41,204 bases of DNA from Chromera velia (GCA_018398765.1 JAHBMJ010000778.1:1-41204), one strand, 5' to 3'; shown: positions 12,001 through 23,357, counted from the first letter of the stretch. The notes: a model not told the origin generated them from the sequence alone. Made by a program: numbers and translations.

Positions 12001-15000
12001 AATAGAGCAGAGCACTTCATATGGCGAAGAGAATTAATTGGTTTTTGTCACTTTTCCTTTTGGCGTGCCAACTTATGTTCTCTACATTCCGTCCTTGTGC
12101 ATCATTCAAAATGCATCCCTCAGCTTGAATGGCTCCCAAGTCAGCGTGTTGTGGGTATCTGAATAGATCTAGTAGAGTTGCGTCATGCCCTTTTTCGTGC
12201 AATTTCTCCGTGTACGTCAGTGCACCTGTGCGTTTACCTTCGTGAAGCTGCCCTGGTCTTCGCGGTCGTTTCGTCACCGTCCAGAATAGATGCGCCCCTT
12301 TCTCCCCCTCCCCCCCCCCCNNNNNNNNNNNNNNNNNNNNNNNNNNNNNNNNNNNNNNNNNNNNNNNNNNNNNNNNNNNNNNNNNNNNNNNNNNNNNNNN
12401 NNNNNNNNNNNNNNNNNNNNNNNNNNNNNNNNNNNNNNNNNNNNNNNNNNNNNNNNNNNNNNNNNNNNNNNNNNNNNNNNNNNNNNNNNNNNNNNNNNNN
12501 NNNNNNNNNNNNNNNNNNNNNNNNNNNNNNNNNNNNNNNNNNNNNNNNNNNNNNNNNNNNNNNNNNNNNNNNNNNNNNNNNNNNNNNNNNNNNNNNNNNN
12601 NNNNNNNNNNNNNNNNNNNNNNNNNNNNNNNNNNNNNNNNNNNNNNNNNNNNNNNNNNNNNNNNNNNNNNNNNNNNNNNNNNNNNNNNNNNNNNNNNNNN
12701 NNNNNNCCCCCCCCCCCAAGCAGACGAGAGAGCCTCGAAGGAAGCCGCCTCGATCCAGTCACAGATGAGCCAGCCGGATTCCGAGATGATGTCGCAGAGT
12801 CAGAGTCAGAGTCAGATGGAGGAGACGGAGAGGTACAGAATGAAAGTCTGTGCAGAGACGGAGAGGGAGGCCGTGGGTGCACTCAGGAGGGCCCTTGCTG
12901 TCACGAAGGTCGGTGTGTGTGTAGACGTTTGAGTGAACACCTTTCGGTAGATGCAAATGCACATGTTCACATGCACCTTCGTATCTGCACGTGTGCATTG
13001 GTGTCCAACTTCGAGCCTCCAAGTAAAAAGCGAATCCTGGTCCAGGCTTGATCTTTTTTTCTCCCTTTCCTCTCCTCTTTTCTTTGGTAGTCCGGGTCCA
13101 ACAAGAAAGTGTGATGTCTGTCTTTTGTTTGAATGCTGGGATTCCTCTCCTTTGGAATAGTGATGGTGCCTTCTGTTGTTGTGTTTTGCTTACATATTTT
13201 TTTATTCATTGAATGACGGCATTCATTTACTCTGATGATCTTCTGGTTGTGCCGCCCTCCCTGCAGCACCTCGGGGGTCTGGCGTTGGAGGTCACGAAGG
13301 AATGGGAAGCTTCAGAGCAGTCGGGCGGGGGCTCTGGGGGGAACAGAGGCAAAAAGGGAGAGCCGACCCTATCACTCACTCTGAGACACCTGGCGCTTCA
13401 CGACGCTCTGTTCGAAGCTTTGCAGCTCCGCGCGGCTCCCCTGGTGCCTCCGGCTGAAGAAGAGGGGGACGAGGAAGGAGACACTGAGGCTGTGCCTCGC
13501 AAGGCTGGCTCCAGGGTGCCCTTTCTCTGTATGGAGTTACTGGAGGCGTTGGCGCTTTGGGAGGCTGAGGGGCTATTGGGTGTCTCTGAGGAGGGAGAGG
13601 ACGGGGAAGAAAAAGGGGAGGCACACGATGAGGAAGTGGAGAAAGAGGACGAGGAAATGGAGAAAAACGGCGAAGGAGACGGGGGGGTGAAGAGGAATTC
13701 AAAGAGAAAGCGGAAGGAGAAGGTCAGTGAGAGAGAGCTGGCAGCGTGTGTGCACGCTTTCGTATGACAACAAGCAAGACGTTTTCATTTCTTGCAAACA
13801 CCAGAAAGCGTAAGTTGTTTTCGGAGTTTTTTTTTCTTTGTAATTTCTGTTCTTGCCTCTCGAGACTCGTGAAGGTTCATCTTGGAAAGTTCATGCGAGT
13901 GGTGGGAGGGGGTCTTTTTTGAGTTTTGACGTCTCCATCAGTTTCTCTGTCAGAAGGAAGAAAGCTTCTCGATTCATCAGAATTTGTTTTTGAATCGGGG
14001 ATGCACGGCAATGGGAAGGAAAGAAGCACAGAAACTGCTTGTGTATCGAGATACAGAAAGACGGGGAAAAAACAAAGGAAGCAGTGCCGATTGATCAGAC
14101 TGCGAAGAAAGTCTTCTTCTCTTATAAACAGGGAAAGAAGGGGAATGAAGAAATGATAAAAAGCAGCATAATCGCTTGATCCCTCCTCTCTCTGCCCTGA
14201 ATCAGTGGTTCTTTCTTCCCTTTTCCCACCCGTACACGTAATCAGGCTGACGTGTCAAAAAGGAAGAAGAAGAAACTCGAAACGAGGGAGAAGAAGCAAA
14301 TCGACACGAACGCGCAGGTCTTCCAGGTGCGTCCTTCCTCCGTTGCATCCTGCCTCATCCTTGCTTTCGCTTCTCCTCCACTGGTCTAATCCTCTCAACC
14401 CGTTTTTCATCTTGCGTCCTCTTCAGCAAAGAAGAAGAAAAGGAAGACACACGACGGCGCTTCGATTTTGCTCTTGTCTTCTGATCTCTGGTGACCGATT
14501 TCAAGGTCTGCTGTGGTCATCCTCGTAGGCATACACATATGCGTACACATGCTCATCTACACGCACTTGGATGTATGCAGTCTGCCGTGAAGAGCGCTGT
14601 GGAGGCCTGCTGTGCCATCGTGGCAGCAGATCCTCTCGATGTGGTGAAGCTCCGAGCCTTCACCTGTGCCGTCACTCTCAGTCAGTCAGTACGGACGCGT
14701 AGAAGATGACGCTAATCCTTAAGAGGGATGGATGTGTTTTTTTTCTCTTGTATTGCTTTCACTTTGGTGGCCAGCAAACAGATTGGTTTTCTGCTGTGTC
14801 CACGAAGTTCTTCTCTTGTTACCTCTGATTCGTCTCTCCCCCTTAGTTTTACTCTCGTTGCTTTTTGATTGTTTCGACTGCAAATGGAGGTGCATCGGTG
14901 ATCTCGGAGGTGTTCCCGTGGACCTGAACGTCATTGGTTCTCTTCGTCTTCTTTCAGCCCCGGCTGTCTTTTTCCTGCAAGTAGCCTTTCTTTCTTTCTG

Positions 15001-18000
15001 TCTGGTTTGTGGACACGAAGCAATGACCGAAAAAAAAATCACCTCTCTTTCTGCAGTGAACACACACGCGACCGTTCTCTGCCACAAGAAAGGTAAGTAA
15101 CTGAAGCTGTCCGTGAGAAAGTAGAGCTTCCGCTTTTGTTTTGAGCACGTCCAGAAACCCCCTGTCTCCCTTTCCCCTTTGTTCCTTCGCATCCTGGTGT
15201 TCTCGCTTGTTTCTTATACCCTCAAGTCATCTTGAAGGTATTCCGGCTTCCTCTCGATTTTTTTCTGTGCTTCTTATTGTCAATCTGCCCCCGGTCTTTG
15301 TGCTCCTTTGTACTCGAAAGGCGTCCTTTATCACATTATTTGGCTCTCTCAAGCCTGGGTCTTTTTCCGTTCCTTCGTTTCTGCCCCCTGTCAGACGCAC
15401 GCACGTTTTCCCTCCTTCCTCTCTGCAGTGCCGCTGCGAGGCCTGTCTGCCATCAACCTGCAACCTGAACACGAGAGTGACCTCCTCGCCTTCCTCGAGA
15501 CCCTCCTGCAGAGACAGGAAAAGTATGCAGCCACGACAGACTTCGAGACCACCCTCGGTCTACCCCACCTCACTGAAGCGGCAGAGAAGGCTGCAGGGGG
15601 GCCGAATGAATCCGGCTCTGCGCTCCAGGCCCTGCAGGCAAAGTTGTTCTTCTGGAGAGCCATGGGCCTCTCTCTTCCTCCTCTGGGAGAGGGTATGAGA
15701 CACACGACGGCAACCCGAGGATTCGACAGCTCTACGTTCCCTCCATTCGAACGACTCAAAGCCGCTGTTAGTTGTGTGCCCTTTCTTTCCCACTCCGATT
15801 CTCTCTCTGTGGGCTTGCCTGCCTGCCTGCCTGCCTGCATGCCCGTGTTTGGCTCCTCTTGTCTTCTCTTTCTTTCTATGACGGCACATCAGAGAGCACC
15901 AGACATGCTGAATTCCTCCATTTGCCTGAGACAGACATTCGTTCTCACTGAGCTTGAATTGTTGTGTAGCATTTCTGTTTATCTCTGGTGTGTTGCTAGA
16001 GAGACAGAGGACTGCACGTGCAGAGGTCTGTGATTTCTTTTGGGTTTCTTTTCTCCTTGACGGCTTTTGTTGTCATCCGCCCCTCGCTCCTCTTCTACTT
16101 CCTTTTGCTTCTTTATCTTCCTTTGTGACCCCTTTGTCTCTCGCCTTCCTTTCCGGCTTTCCTCTTGCTTCCTCCTGTGTGCCAGGCTGGCTTTTTGTGA
16201 ATTTTGACTTTCGTTACTTTCCCTCTCCGCTTTGTGCATCTCCTTGTGTTCTCTGAGGAGGACGAATTCTTTCAGGCAACAGATCCTGGTCCGCCCTTCC
16301 GTCTGCGGGGCGTCTCTGACGACGAAATGGCTTTCATGATGGCTGTGCTCGCGGGAGATCTGGTTGCTCGGTCGGTTTGCTTAGAAAAGTTTGAGCGTGA
16401 TGTTGGATGTACACTGCAGTACCCTTCGCTCTTTTCTTCCGTCTGTTTAACTTCAGTTTACGACTTTGCCCCGTTCTCTCTCCTTTCCCCTTCCTCTACT
16501 CCTCTTTGTGTTTGTATGCAAAAGGGCGCGTGTCTTTGTACGTATGCGTATTTATGTGTGTGTGCGCACGCGCGCGCGGGTGTGCGTATGTGTATGTTTC
16601 ATCGTTGCTACGTCTTTTTTGTTTTCGCGTCCACATTTGCATGTATTTTCGTTCGATGCCTTTGTCTTTTTTTTTTCACGCCGTCTGTACGTGCGTTTGC
16701 GTTTGCGTCTACGTATATGTGTGTACAGATGAGTTTGTCTGTGTGTGTATGCCTTTGTGAGAAATCAGGTCCCTGGACAATCACGTCTCCGGTGGATCTC
16801 TCGGCGCCCTCCTGCTTCTCCGACTTGCACGGGCAAACTCTAGGGCTGAGTCGGGGGGGGTGAAGGCGCGAGTGTGCCTGGAAGCAGCTGCAAAGAAGCT
16901 GCTGTCGATGATGAGCAAGCGCAACGCCTCACTCTTCTTCCACCTCCAGCTGCGGGCCCTCGTCCTGGCCTTCTTCGCAGGTGGGTGACAAGAGTTTTAC
17001 TGTTCGAATATTCTATGTGGTGCGAGTTCTGTGTTGTCATTGCTGCCTGTATGTATGTCTCCAGTGCCCTTGTTGCAACGGGAATGGAAGAGAGAGGAGA
17101 GAGGACGCCTTTTTTGATGTGTCTGTGCGCGTGTCTGTGTACATGTGAGAGAAAAAAGGAAGATCCCACGTTGTTCACAAATACACACACGCACGCGCTC
17201 ACGCACGCAGGCACACACGGAGAGGTCCAGAGATATGAAACTGCGAATGACCAAGATGTTACACATTGAAGGTGTGCAAGAGAGTACTTGTTATGTTGGC
17301 CCATTTTTTTATTCCATGATTTTGCCTTTTCGACCCTTGTGCAGAGACTGCCGAGAAAGAGCGTGAGATGGATGAAGACGACGAAGAAGAGCGAGGAGGC
17401 ACGATTTCCGCGATGGGTCTGGCGAGAACTCTGACATCCCATCTGGGACCCTCTTTGAGGGGGCAGAAGAAGGAGTACTTCAAGGACTTCCTCAGAGATG
17501 CCATCGACCTCGTGTACAACGATCCTCTCAAATATGGGGGGGGGTTCTTCGACTGTCTGAGGTGCGTTCATTGCCTTTCAGAAATTTTTGCTTTGCCACT
17601 TTTTGACCGGGAGGGGAGAGGTTTTTCCGCTGTCTCAGGTTTTTGCCCCGCGTTCTCTCGCTTCTCCGTTGCAGTGCGCTCCTTTCGTCTCACTGTCTTC
17701 GAGAGCCGTTTTCACCCGGTACATCTCTACTGCTTTCGGATACCCTTTGCAGTGTGTACGTCTCCCGCCACTACCTGGAGAAGGACGAGGCAAAAGAGAT
17801 CGTAAAGCACCTGAAGAAAAGAGCACGAGAAGCCGAGAGAGACGGAGTGCCAATGAGACAGGAGACAGACCAGAGCCAGAGCCAAGTCTCCCAACCGACC
17901 TGCGAGTGCCCGGAGGACCTCAGGTTGGCTGCTTTTCTTTTGAGGTTCTTTTTCTCTTTATCTGCATCTTGACCCTTTTTTCCCTCTCTTGCATTCCTTT

Positions 18001-18602
18001 CTTTTCTCCCCTCTCTTCTTTCGCTTTGATCATGTGATTTTCTGATGAGGTCTCGACTCTCCTGCCTCTGCGATGAGGAGGCTGAATAAAGGCGAGAGCC
18101 GGTGCGTGCTTTTCAGCTTTCATTTTGAGGGGAAGCTGAACCTTTGATATGACCGACGAGCACGGGCTTGAGCTTCACTTCTTCCCTACTTTTCTTTTCT
18201 GCTCGCTCTACTTTTCTACTGGAAAGCCTGTTTGCCCTTCCCTTATTTTCTCTGTAAAAACAAAACCACTTCAGGTTCGACTCCGAGACGATGAAAAAGT
18301 TCGTCGGTCTCTTCTTCGGTGCCAAACTGAAGAGCGCCCCGCAGAAGGAGAAAGAGAGAGGCAAAGCGTCGAAGGGAGCGCGCGCGGCAGCCGCAGAGAA
18401 CGAAAGGGAGGACGGAGAGGAGGAGGGGGAGGAAGAGGACGAGGACGACGAGAAGCCGAACATAGCGCGCGACAAAGAGGTCCAGCGGGCCAGGAGGCAG
18501 GCTGAAAATGAGGACGAGGACGAGGAGATGGGAGAGGAGGGGGCAGATGTGGAAGGAGAAGACGAGGAAGAGGAAGAGGATCCAATCGATGATATTGTGT
18601 GA
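2960..18602 (+). CDS. SCC3: Cohesin subunit SCC3/STAG (stromalin) homologue, about 32 exons
   Basis: Exons: 2960-3146, 3535-~3853, 4126-4327, 4690-4788, 5035-5183, 5549-5617, 5948-5988, 6208-6326, 6547-6585, 6979-7021, 7398-7543, 7845-8018, 8173-8284, 8680-8872, 9330-9349, 9633-9676, 9933-10010, 10241-10446, 10921-11029, 11449-11583, 11823-11976, 12724-12908, 13267-13722, 14246-14326, 14581-14680, 15057-15092, 15429-15692, 16258-16370, 16769-16980, 17345-17561, 17753-17923, 18275-18602. Phases match at all junctions except 15692/16258, where a micro-exon is probably missing; the exon 2 donor (GTTCGT) is weak. Product about 1,600 residues, longer than the roughly 1,250 of animal STAG. The STAG domain is followed by the stromalin conservative domain from about residue 420 (IFKGVFVVRFSDVFD, KYLGWALFDQ, AVRREVVTILAEIQ); in the family this region binds the kleisin SCC1. 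Middle and C-terminal parts are helical repeats with acidic inserts, and the last exon ends in a Glu/Asp tail (EEEEEDPIDDIV). ATG 2960 is the first ATG of the frame. Role: ring-associated cohesin subunit in chromosome cohesion. Confidence 0.92.
4629..4689 (+). repeat. GTGC tandem at the 3' end of an SCC3 intron
   Basis: The intron before exon 4 ends in about six tandem GTGC-type units (GCGTGCGTGCGTGC...) that run straight into the AG acceptor at 4688-4689. The usual pyrimidine tract is displaced upstream of the repeat. Confidence 0.75.
5203..5281 (+). repeat. GT / GTAT microsatellite inside an SCC3 intron
   Basis: A (GT) run followed by (GTAT) units lies shortly after the GTCAGT donor at 5184. 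It gives long open frames on both strands that are purely compositional. Confidence 0.9.
6012..6087 (+). repeat. Compound CTGT-CT-GT microsatellite in an SCC3 intron
   Basis: Consecutive (CTGT), (CT) and (GT) runs follow the repeated donor at 5989. Compound structure suggests stepwise expansion of the pyrimidine-rich intron. Confidence 0.9.
12321..12706. other. Assembly gap (386 N) inside an SCC3 intron
   Basis: Ns are flanked by poly-C on both sides (about 12 C before, 11 C after). The upstream exon ends phase 1 at 11976 (donor GTCAGT) and the first exon after the gap starts at 12724 after AAGCAG with two leading bases, so the two join in frame. No coding sequence need be missing, though a small exon within the gap cannot be excluded. 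11977-12320 holds ordinary intron sequence. Confidence 0.85.
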
Positions 18603-19400
18603 AGAGGAAGAGGATTGGAGAAGCGAAGAAGTGGAGGAAGAGAAAGAGGAAGGGGGTTGGTAAGGAGAGGATTAATGGAGCAACATTCACCAGTGGAGAG
18701 GGGAGGGGAGGGTGGGAAGGTGAGAGCAGTGCTCTGTGACGGAAAGAAGGGAGGAATCGTGCGATGTCGAGGAATTGGATGAATGCAATGGAGGGCTTCA
18801 TCCTGTATTTCTATGGTTTGCATGATTCTCGCTCGGAAAATGGTCGTGTTCTCTTGTCATTTCCTTTCTTGTCGAAACACTTCCTCTGGACGACAGAAAA
18901 GGACGTGTTAACAGTTCGCCACACACATTCACGCACGGACACACAGACACGCGCATCCACACGCCAAAGAAGAGGATCGTCCTGTCACTGCTCCGCTTCT
19001 CCTTGCGTCGAGAAGAAAGGTTCTGCAAAAAAGGAACAAAAACAAACTGGTGGTTTGTGCAGAGTCGATCAGGCTTCCAGAAATAGGAGCAGGGAGGGAG
19101 CGTATCATCATGTTTCTTATCTTTTTGCACAGCTGACATGACTACAGAGTGAGGCCTCTCTCGTTCCATGATTCCTTCGTTCGCGCACAATCAGAGCAGA
19201 CTGTCAAGACAAGCTGTCCTCTGCCGTGTCCTGGGTGCAACCTTTCTCACCCTCACCGTCTGAGCATCGATCGATCCGACGAAACGCCTGTCAGAACAAA
19301 TTCTTCAGCTTCTAAAGGACGAGCTCGAATGTCAATCTGGCACTCTTGTGTTTGCACATGCGTGGAACAAAGTGTCGCAAATCGCACGTGCAGGGGGGTT
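18603..19400 (+). other. SCC3 3' flank and probable 3' UTR
   Basis: Purine-rich sequence continues the GAGGAAG composition of the last exon to about 18740, then becomes mixed. No clear AATAAA polyadenylation signal and no second gene are visible. Open frames here are short and lack plausible splice sites. Confidence 0.4.
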
Positions 19401-20004
19401 CATACTGGCCGGTAATTTTAAAATTGACTCTGTCGTTCACTTGTCTGTGCTTATACTACCTTTTGTACACTATAGAATTGGACAATGGACACGTACCTAA
19501 CCGTACGTGTTTTAGGGTTTTGGATTCGATCTGTAAACTAGTCTGCAAAACTACTACAAAAAAAAAAGTGGTTTGGACGTCTAACAAAAGTTTTTGGAAG
19601 CATATTCGTAAAATAAGAAAACTAAAACTTGAAGTCCTAGAAAAGTTCTAGTTTCCGCTCTTAGCATACAAAATAATAAGGAACACATTTACGGGGGGGG
19701 GGGGCCGGGGGGGCATTGACTTCAAGTTCTTTCCCTAATAATAATAGTTCTTTCAAATCTTTCCTAGCTTCTGGTCTACAATGACTCTATATCTAAAACC
19801 TAGTCTAAAACTTTACAGGTTGATCACTAGGTTGTTCATCAGAAATTCAGAATTGGGGGGGAAAGTGTCCGAAAGTTGAATGACAACCTCAGCTTAATTT
19901 AAAAATTAAATCAAAAACTGCATATTTTGGTGTTGTTTTAAAGTTTAGAAGGACACATCGGTGTCACCTCTGTCTCACTTATGTCTCATCTAGTATCTCA
20001 TGTA

Positions 20005-20473
20005 TCGCATACCGGGGGTGAGTAGGGTGCTTTTTGCCCCCCTAAAGCGACGTATTTCCGCAAAAAACTCGTTATCATAATTGGTAAGGAGTTAGAAGCT
20101 GAAACTTTGTGTAAAAAGACGTTATAACGATAGAAAAAGAACTGTGAAACATTATGGAACAGATTTTTTATATCATTTCTAAAAACATAGGCTGTCATAT
20201 ACAAATTTTATGAGTTTTGGGCCATTTTTTAACGGTTTTTAACAATAAGAAAAACGGTATAAAACTCATAAAATTTGTATGGCAGCCTATATTTCTAGAA
20301 ACGATATAAAAAATCTGTTCTATAGTTCTTTTTCTATTATTACAACGTCTTTTTACACAAAGTTTCAGCTTCTAACTCCTTACTAATTATAAGAATGAGT
20401 TTTTTATGGAAAAACGCCGGTCTCCTATGTAGAAAGGGGGATAAAAAGCACTCCACTCGCCCCCGGCATGCGA
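20005..20473. mobile_element. Fold-back element (MITE-like), copy 1, complete
   Basis: The two halves are near-perfect reverse complements. The left end (TCGCATACCGGGGGTGAGTA) pairs with the right end (TACTCGCC-like arm ending CCCCGGCATGCGA), and inner words pair too: GTTAGAAGCTGAAACTTTG on the left with its complement on the right, and AGGCTGTCATA with its complement near 20280. The centre of symmetry is near 20235. TA flanks both ends, compatible with a TA target duplication of Tc1/mariner-type non-autonomous elements. No coding capacity. A second copy lies at about 23026-23357. Confidence 0.85.
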
Positions 20474-20690
20474 TATATATTTAAAGCTAGATTTAAAGTC
20501 CACAACTTGAAAACTTCTTTTGAAACGAAAGTCTCTGGAACAACGCACAGTCTTTCGTTGCTTACTCCTTCTAACTCTCAACAAAAAACACATTATGATG
20601 TTATTTTGCTGAGTGGTCGACGCGATGTGATTCAAATAGACAATATCATCTGTCACTGAGCGCAGGCATACTGTCGGACCCTACCTATCT

Positions 20691-20698
20691 CTATATTC
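20691..20698. repeat. Left 8-bp target site duplication CTATATTC
   Basis: Identical to 21085-21092 on the other side of the AT-rich inverted-repeat element. Confidence 0.7.
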
Positions 20699-21084
20699 TT
20701 AGGCTCGAATTTAATATATATTATATTTTAGACAAAATGCTAATATAATATAATATAATATAATATAAAATAATATAAACTTAATAAAATATGGGAGGAT
20801 GAAGTTTGGTTTGAAGGAAATGAGTTAAAGAAAAGAGATCCGGCCTGCAAAATTTCATGATATGATGCGTCTCTTTAGTTAATCAGGCGGTTTCTGATAA
20901 GGATTCAGAGGGAGGTTGCTCTGTCCCGAAGGGGGATTCGATTGAATTAAGAGGGAAAGATTGACAAACATTGGCGAATTTATATGGATGTTATATTATA
21001 TTATATTATATTTATACTATTATATTAGAGAAACTCTAAAGATATATATATATATATATATATATATATTGAATCCAAGCCTAG
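20699..21084. mobile_element. AT-rich terminal-inverted-repeat element with 8-bp target duplication
   Basis: The left end TAGGCTCGAATTTAATATAT and the right end, read on the other strand as TAGGCTTGGATTCAATATAT, form terminal inverted repeats. Inner (TAATA) and (TTATA) arrays at about 20740-20785 and 20990-21020 are also complementary. The element is flanked by an exact 8-bp direct repeat CTATATTC at 20691-20698 and 21085-21092. An 8-bp duplication is typical of hAT superfamily insertions. With 386 bp and no transposase frame it would be a non-autonomous (MITE) member. Confidence 0.75.
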
Positions 21085-21092
21085 CTATATTC
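21085..21092. repeat. Right 8-bp target site duplication CTATATTC
   Basis: Identical to 20691-20698. Confidence 0.7.
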
Positions 21093-22240
21093 CTGCTTCT
21101 TTTCATACCCTGGCCTCTAGCAACCCATCTACACCTTTGAGACCATCTTTTTTACCACTCTTCACTCAAAAACTAGCTCTTCTATCATTTTCTATGGAAG
21201 AACAGTTCATCTTAAAATTGTATCACTTCCACTGCCATCAGCGCACCTACGTATCCTATATATATGAGCTGGCTCCCGATGCGCTGACGTTGGAAACGAA
21301 GGTAGCAACCATGTTCTGTGTGCTGTTGATGGCTCCTGTCTTCCCCAGATTCACAGGAATTCCAAGAGCAACAGTACTCTTTCCGGGGATTGCAGTTGCC
21401 CCAAGTTCTGCGATCAACTGAAAGTATTGCAGCAGATAGGTTCGTACTCTTTGGAGTTTGACTGCCTGCAGGAATCTCATAATCATATACAAGTGCATAG
21501 AATATATGGTAGGAAACAGGCCACACCATGCATTACATTGCATTACACCAGTGACACATAAGTTTACTTTCAGCTGCTTAGTATAATTACAAAGGGGGGA
21601 GACAAAGGGAAAGTTCAGCAGCTGAGGACACAACAGAGAAGCAGTCAGCCCAACCACATCATTTTAGAATCGACACATTCAATGATCAACATCCAATTAT
21701 CCAATTACATTTATAACAAAAACACATACACAAAAAAACCGCATTTCTCATCACTGAGTCATCAGAACCTAATACCAGAATATGTTAGAAAAACTGGGAG
21801 ACATCTGCAGATCGAGATAGAGATCAAGTCAATGATATGTACATTAACTCAGAGTCACCACTGGTAGGTGTCTCTCAAACTATGGGGGGACTAGCTGAGG
21901 ACACAATATTAATCAACAAACCTAAAATTATTGCTGCAATAAATTTAAATCAACTGACAGATATCTAGTTTGAACTCATCCCGCTGAAGATAAAGAATAT
22001 CATTTGCGGTCACTCAGGCCCATAATTTTTGGGGGGGTACGCCCAGGACCATAGTTGCACTACTACAATACAGTGTAGAAGCAAAACTAGTACAGTATAG
22101 TACAGTACAGTTCATCGAGCGACCCACCCTGCCCTGCTTCATTAAGTTGGGCGGGCTACCCATCGCTCATCCCACTACCTTTTTATGAGCTTTGAAGCTA
22201 AGTTTTAGCATATTTTTCCTTATGTTTTTAGTAAGTTTTT
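21093..22240. other. AT-rich region without a recognised gene
   Basis: A minus-strand open frame of about 133 codons ends at 21256 and a plus-strand frame covers 21137-21421. Neither resembles a family I know and they overlap on opposite strands. A remnant of a transposon or gene is possible. Nothing firmer can be said. Confidence 0.25.
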
Positions 22241-22245
22241 ACTAG

Positions 22246-22249
22246 TGTT

Positions 22250-22298
<49 letters not shown>

Positions 22299-22448
22299 GT
22301 CTCTTTCTATGACCAGGTTTACTCTGAGAAGAGAAACCGTCTCACCCAGCCGTACCAGGACTTGCTGGTCACTACACATGCCAACCTCCACCTCCAGAGG
22401 GTTCATCAGAGGAACGCCGGGCACCACAGAAGAGAGACACAGATTTAA
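22246..22448 (+). other. CT tract followed by a possible orphan exon
   Basis: A (CT) run (22246-22300) leads into TATGACCAG, an acceptor-like end, then an open stretch from about 22317 to a stop near 22446. The peptide includes VYSEKRNRLTQPYQDL. Its composition is protein-like and differs from the AT-rich surroundings. It has no visible partner exons and I do not recognise it. It could be a transposon-carried or pseudogene exon. Confidence 0.25.
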
Positions 22449-22564
22449 ATTTGGGCCTGTGGAGACTCAACCTTGCGTCTGATGAGTGAGCAGAGGCATT
22501 CGATGATGAGTTGGATGGAGAGATGGCAGTTAAATACCTAGACTAGACGCATCACGGCAGGCTA

Positions 22565-22909
22565 TAGGTGCGTTCTGCCCCCCACTTTACATAGTGATAC
22601 GGCTCTATAGTGTAAAAAATTCAAGGGGCTCCCAAATATATTCTAAATGCTTTCTAATACCAAACTAAACCGATTAGAATGATTTTTTATATTTAAAAAA
22701 AATGTTTTCTTTTTGACGATTTTGTGTGAAAATGCAAGGAGCGGGGTCATAAAAATGACCAAATCTGTGTAAAAAGAAAATATTTTTTTTTTTCGCTCAA
22801 AAATGTTTCTAAATGACTTTTTTAAGTTTGTTTTATCATTTTGAGGCCTTAGGAAGTCTCTTGAATTTTTTGTACTAAACTGCCGATATTGCCGGGTAAA
22901 ACGCATCTA
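22565..22909. mobile_element. Second fold-back element family (MITE-like), 345 bp
   Basis: The left end TAGGTGCGTTCTGCCC pairs with the right end, read on the other strand as TAGATGCGTTTTACCC. Inner arms also pair: GTAAAAAATTCAAGGGGCT near 22611 with its complement near 22870. No coding capacity. Its terminal sequence differs from the other fold-back elements here, so it is a distinct family. Confidence 0.7.
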
Positions 22910-23025
22910 CAAGGTCCCATGATGTGGAGTTCAGAGAGGCTCCTTTCTGGGCTAGTTTCTGAGTCTGACAGAAGGGACAGGGAGGGGGAAGGGGGGGCAG
23001 ACTGCTGAGACTATTGTAATGATAG

Positions 23026-23357
23026 TGTTGTAATAATAGAAAAAGAACTATGAAACAGATTTTTTATATTATTTCTAGAAACATAGGCTGCCATACAAAT
23101 TTTGTAAGTTTCATACCGTTTTTCTTACTATTCAAAACCGTTAAAAAATGGCCTCAAAATCAAAAAATTTGTATGACAGCCTATGTTTTTAGAAATGATA
23201 TAAAAAATCTGTTCCATAGTTCTTTTTCTATCATTATAACGTCTTCTTACACAAAGTTTTAGCTTCTAACTCCTTACCAATTATGAGAACAAGTTTTTTG
23301 TAGAAATACGCCGCTTTAGGGGGGCAAAAAGCACCCTACTTGCCCCCGTCATGCATG
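23026..23357. mobile_element. Fold-back element, copy 2, one end truncated
   Basis: Shares the core words of the element at 20005-20473 (AATAGAAAAAGAACTATG, ACAGATTTTTTATAT, AGGCTGCCATA, CTTCTAACTCCTTAC) and its right terminus ends TTGCCCCCGTCATGCAT. The outermost ~100 bp of the left arm is missing. The left arm matches the reverse complement of copy 1's right arm, as expected for a palindromic element. Confidence 0.8.

Noticed and set aside
12178-13051. Open frames of 161 to 253 codons spanning the N gap
   Set aside because: Their length comes from Ns read as unknown codons.
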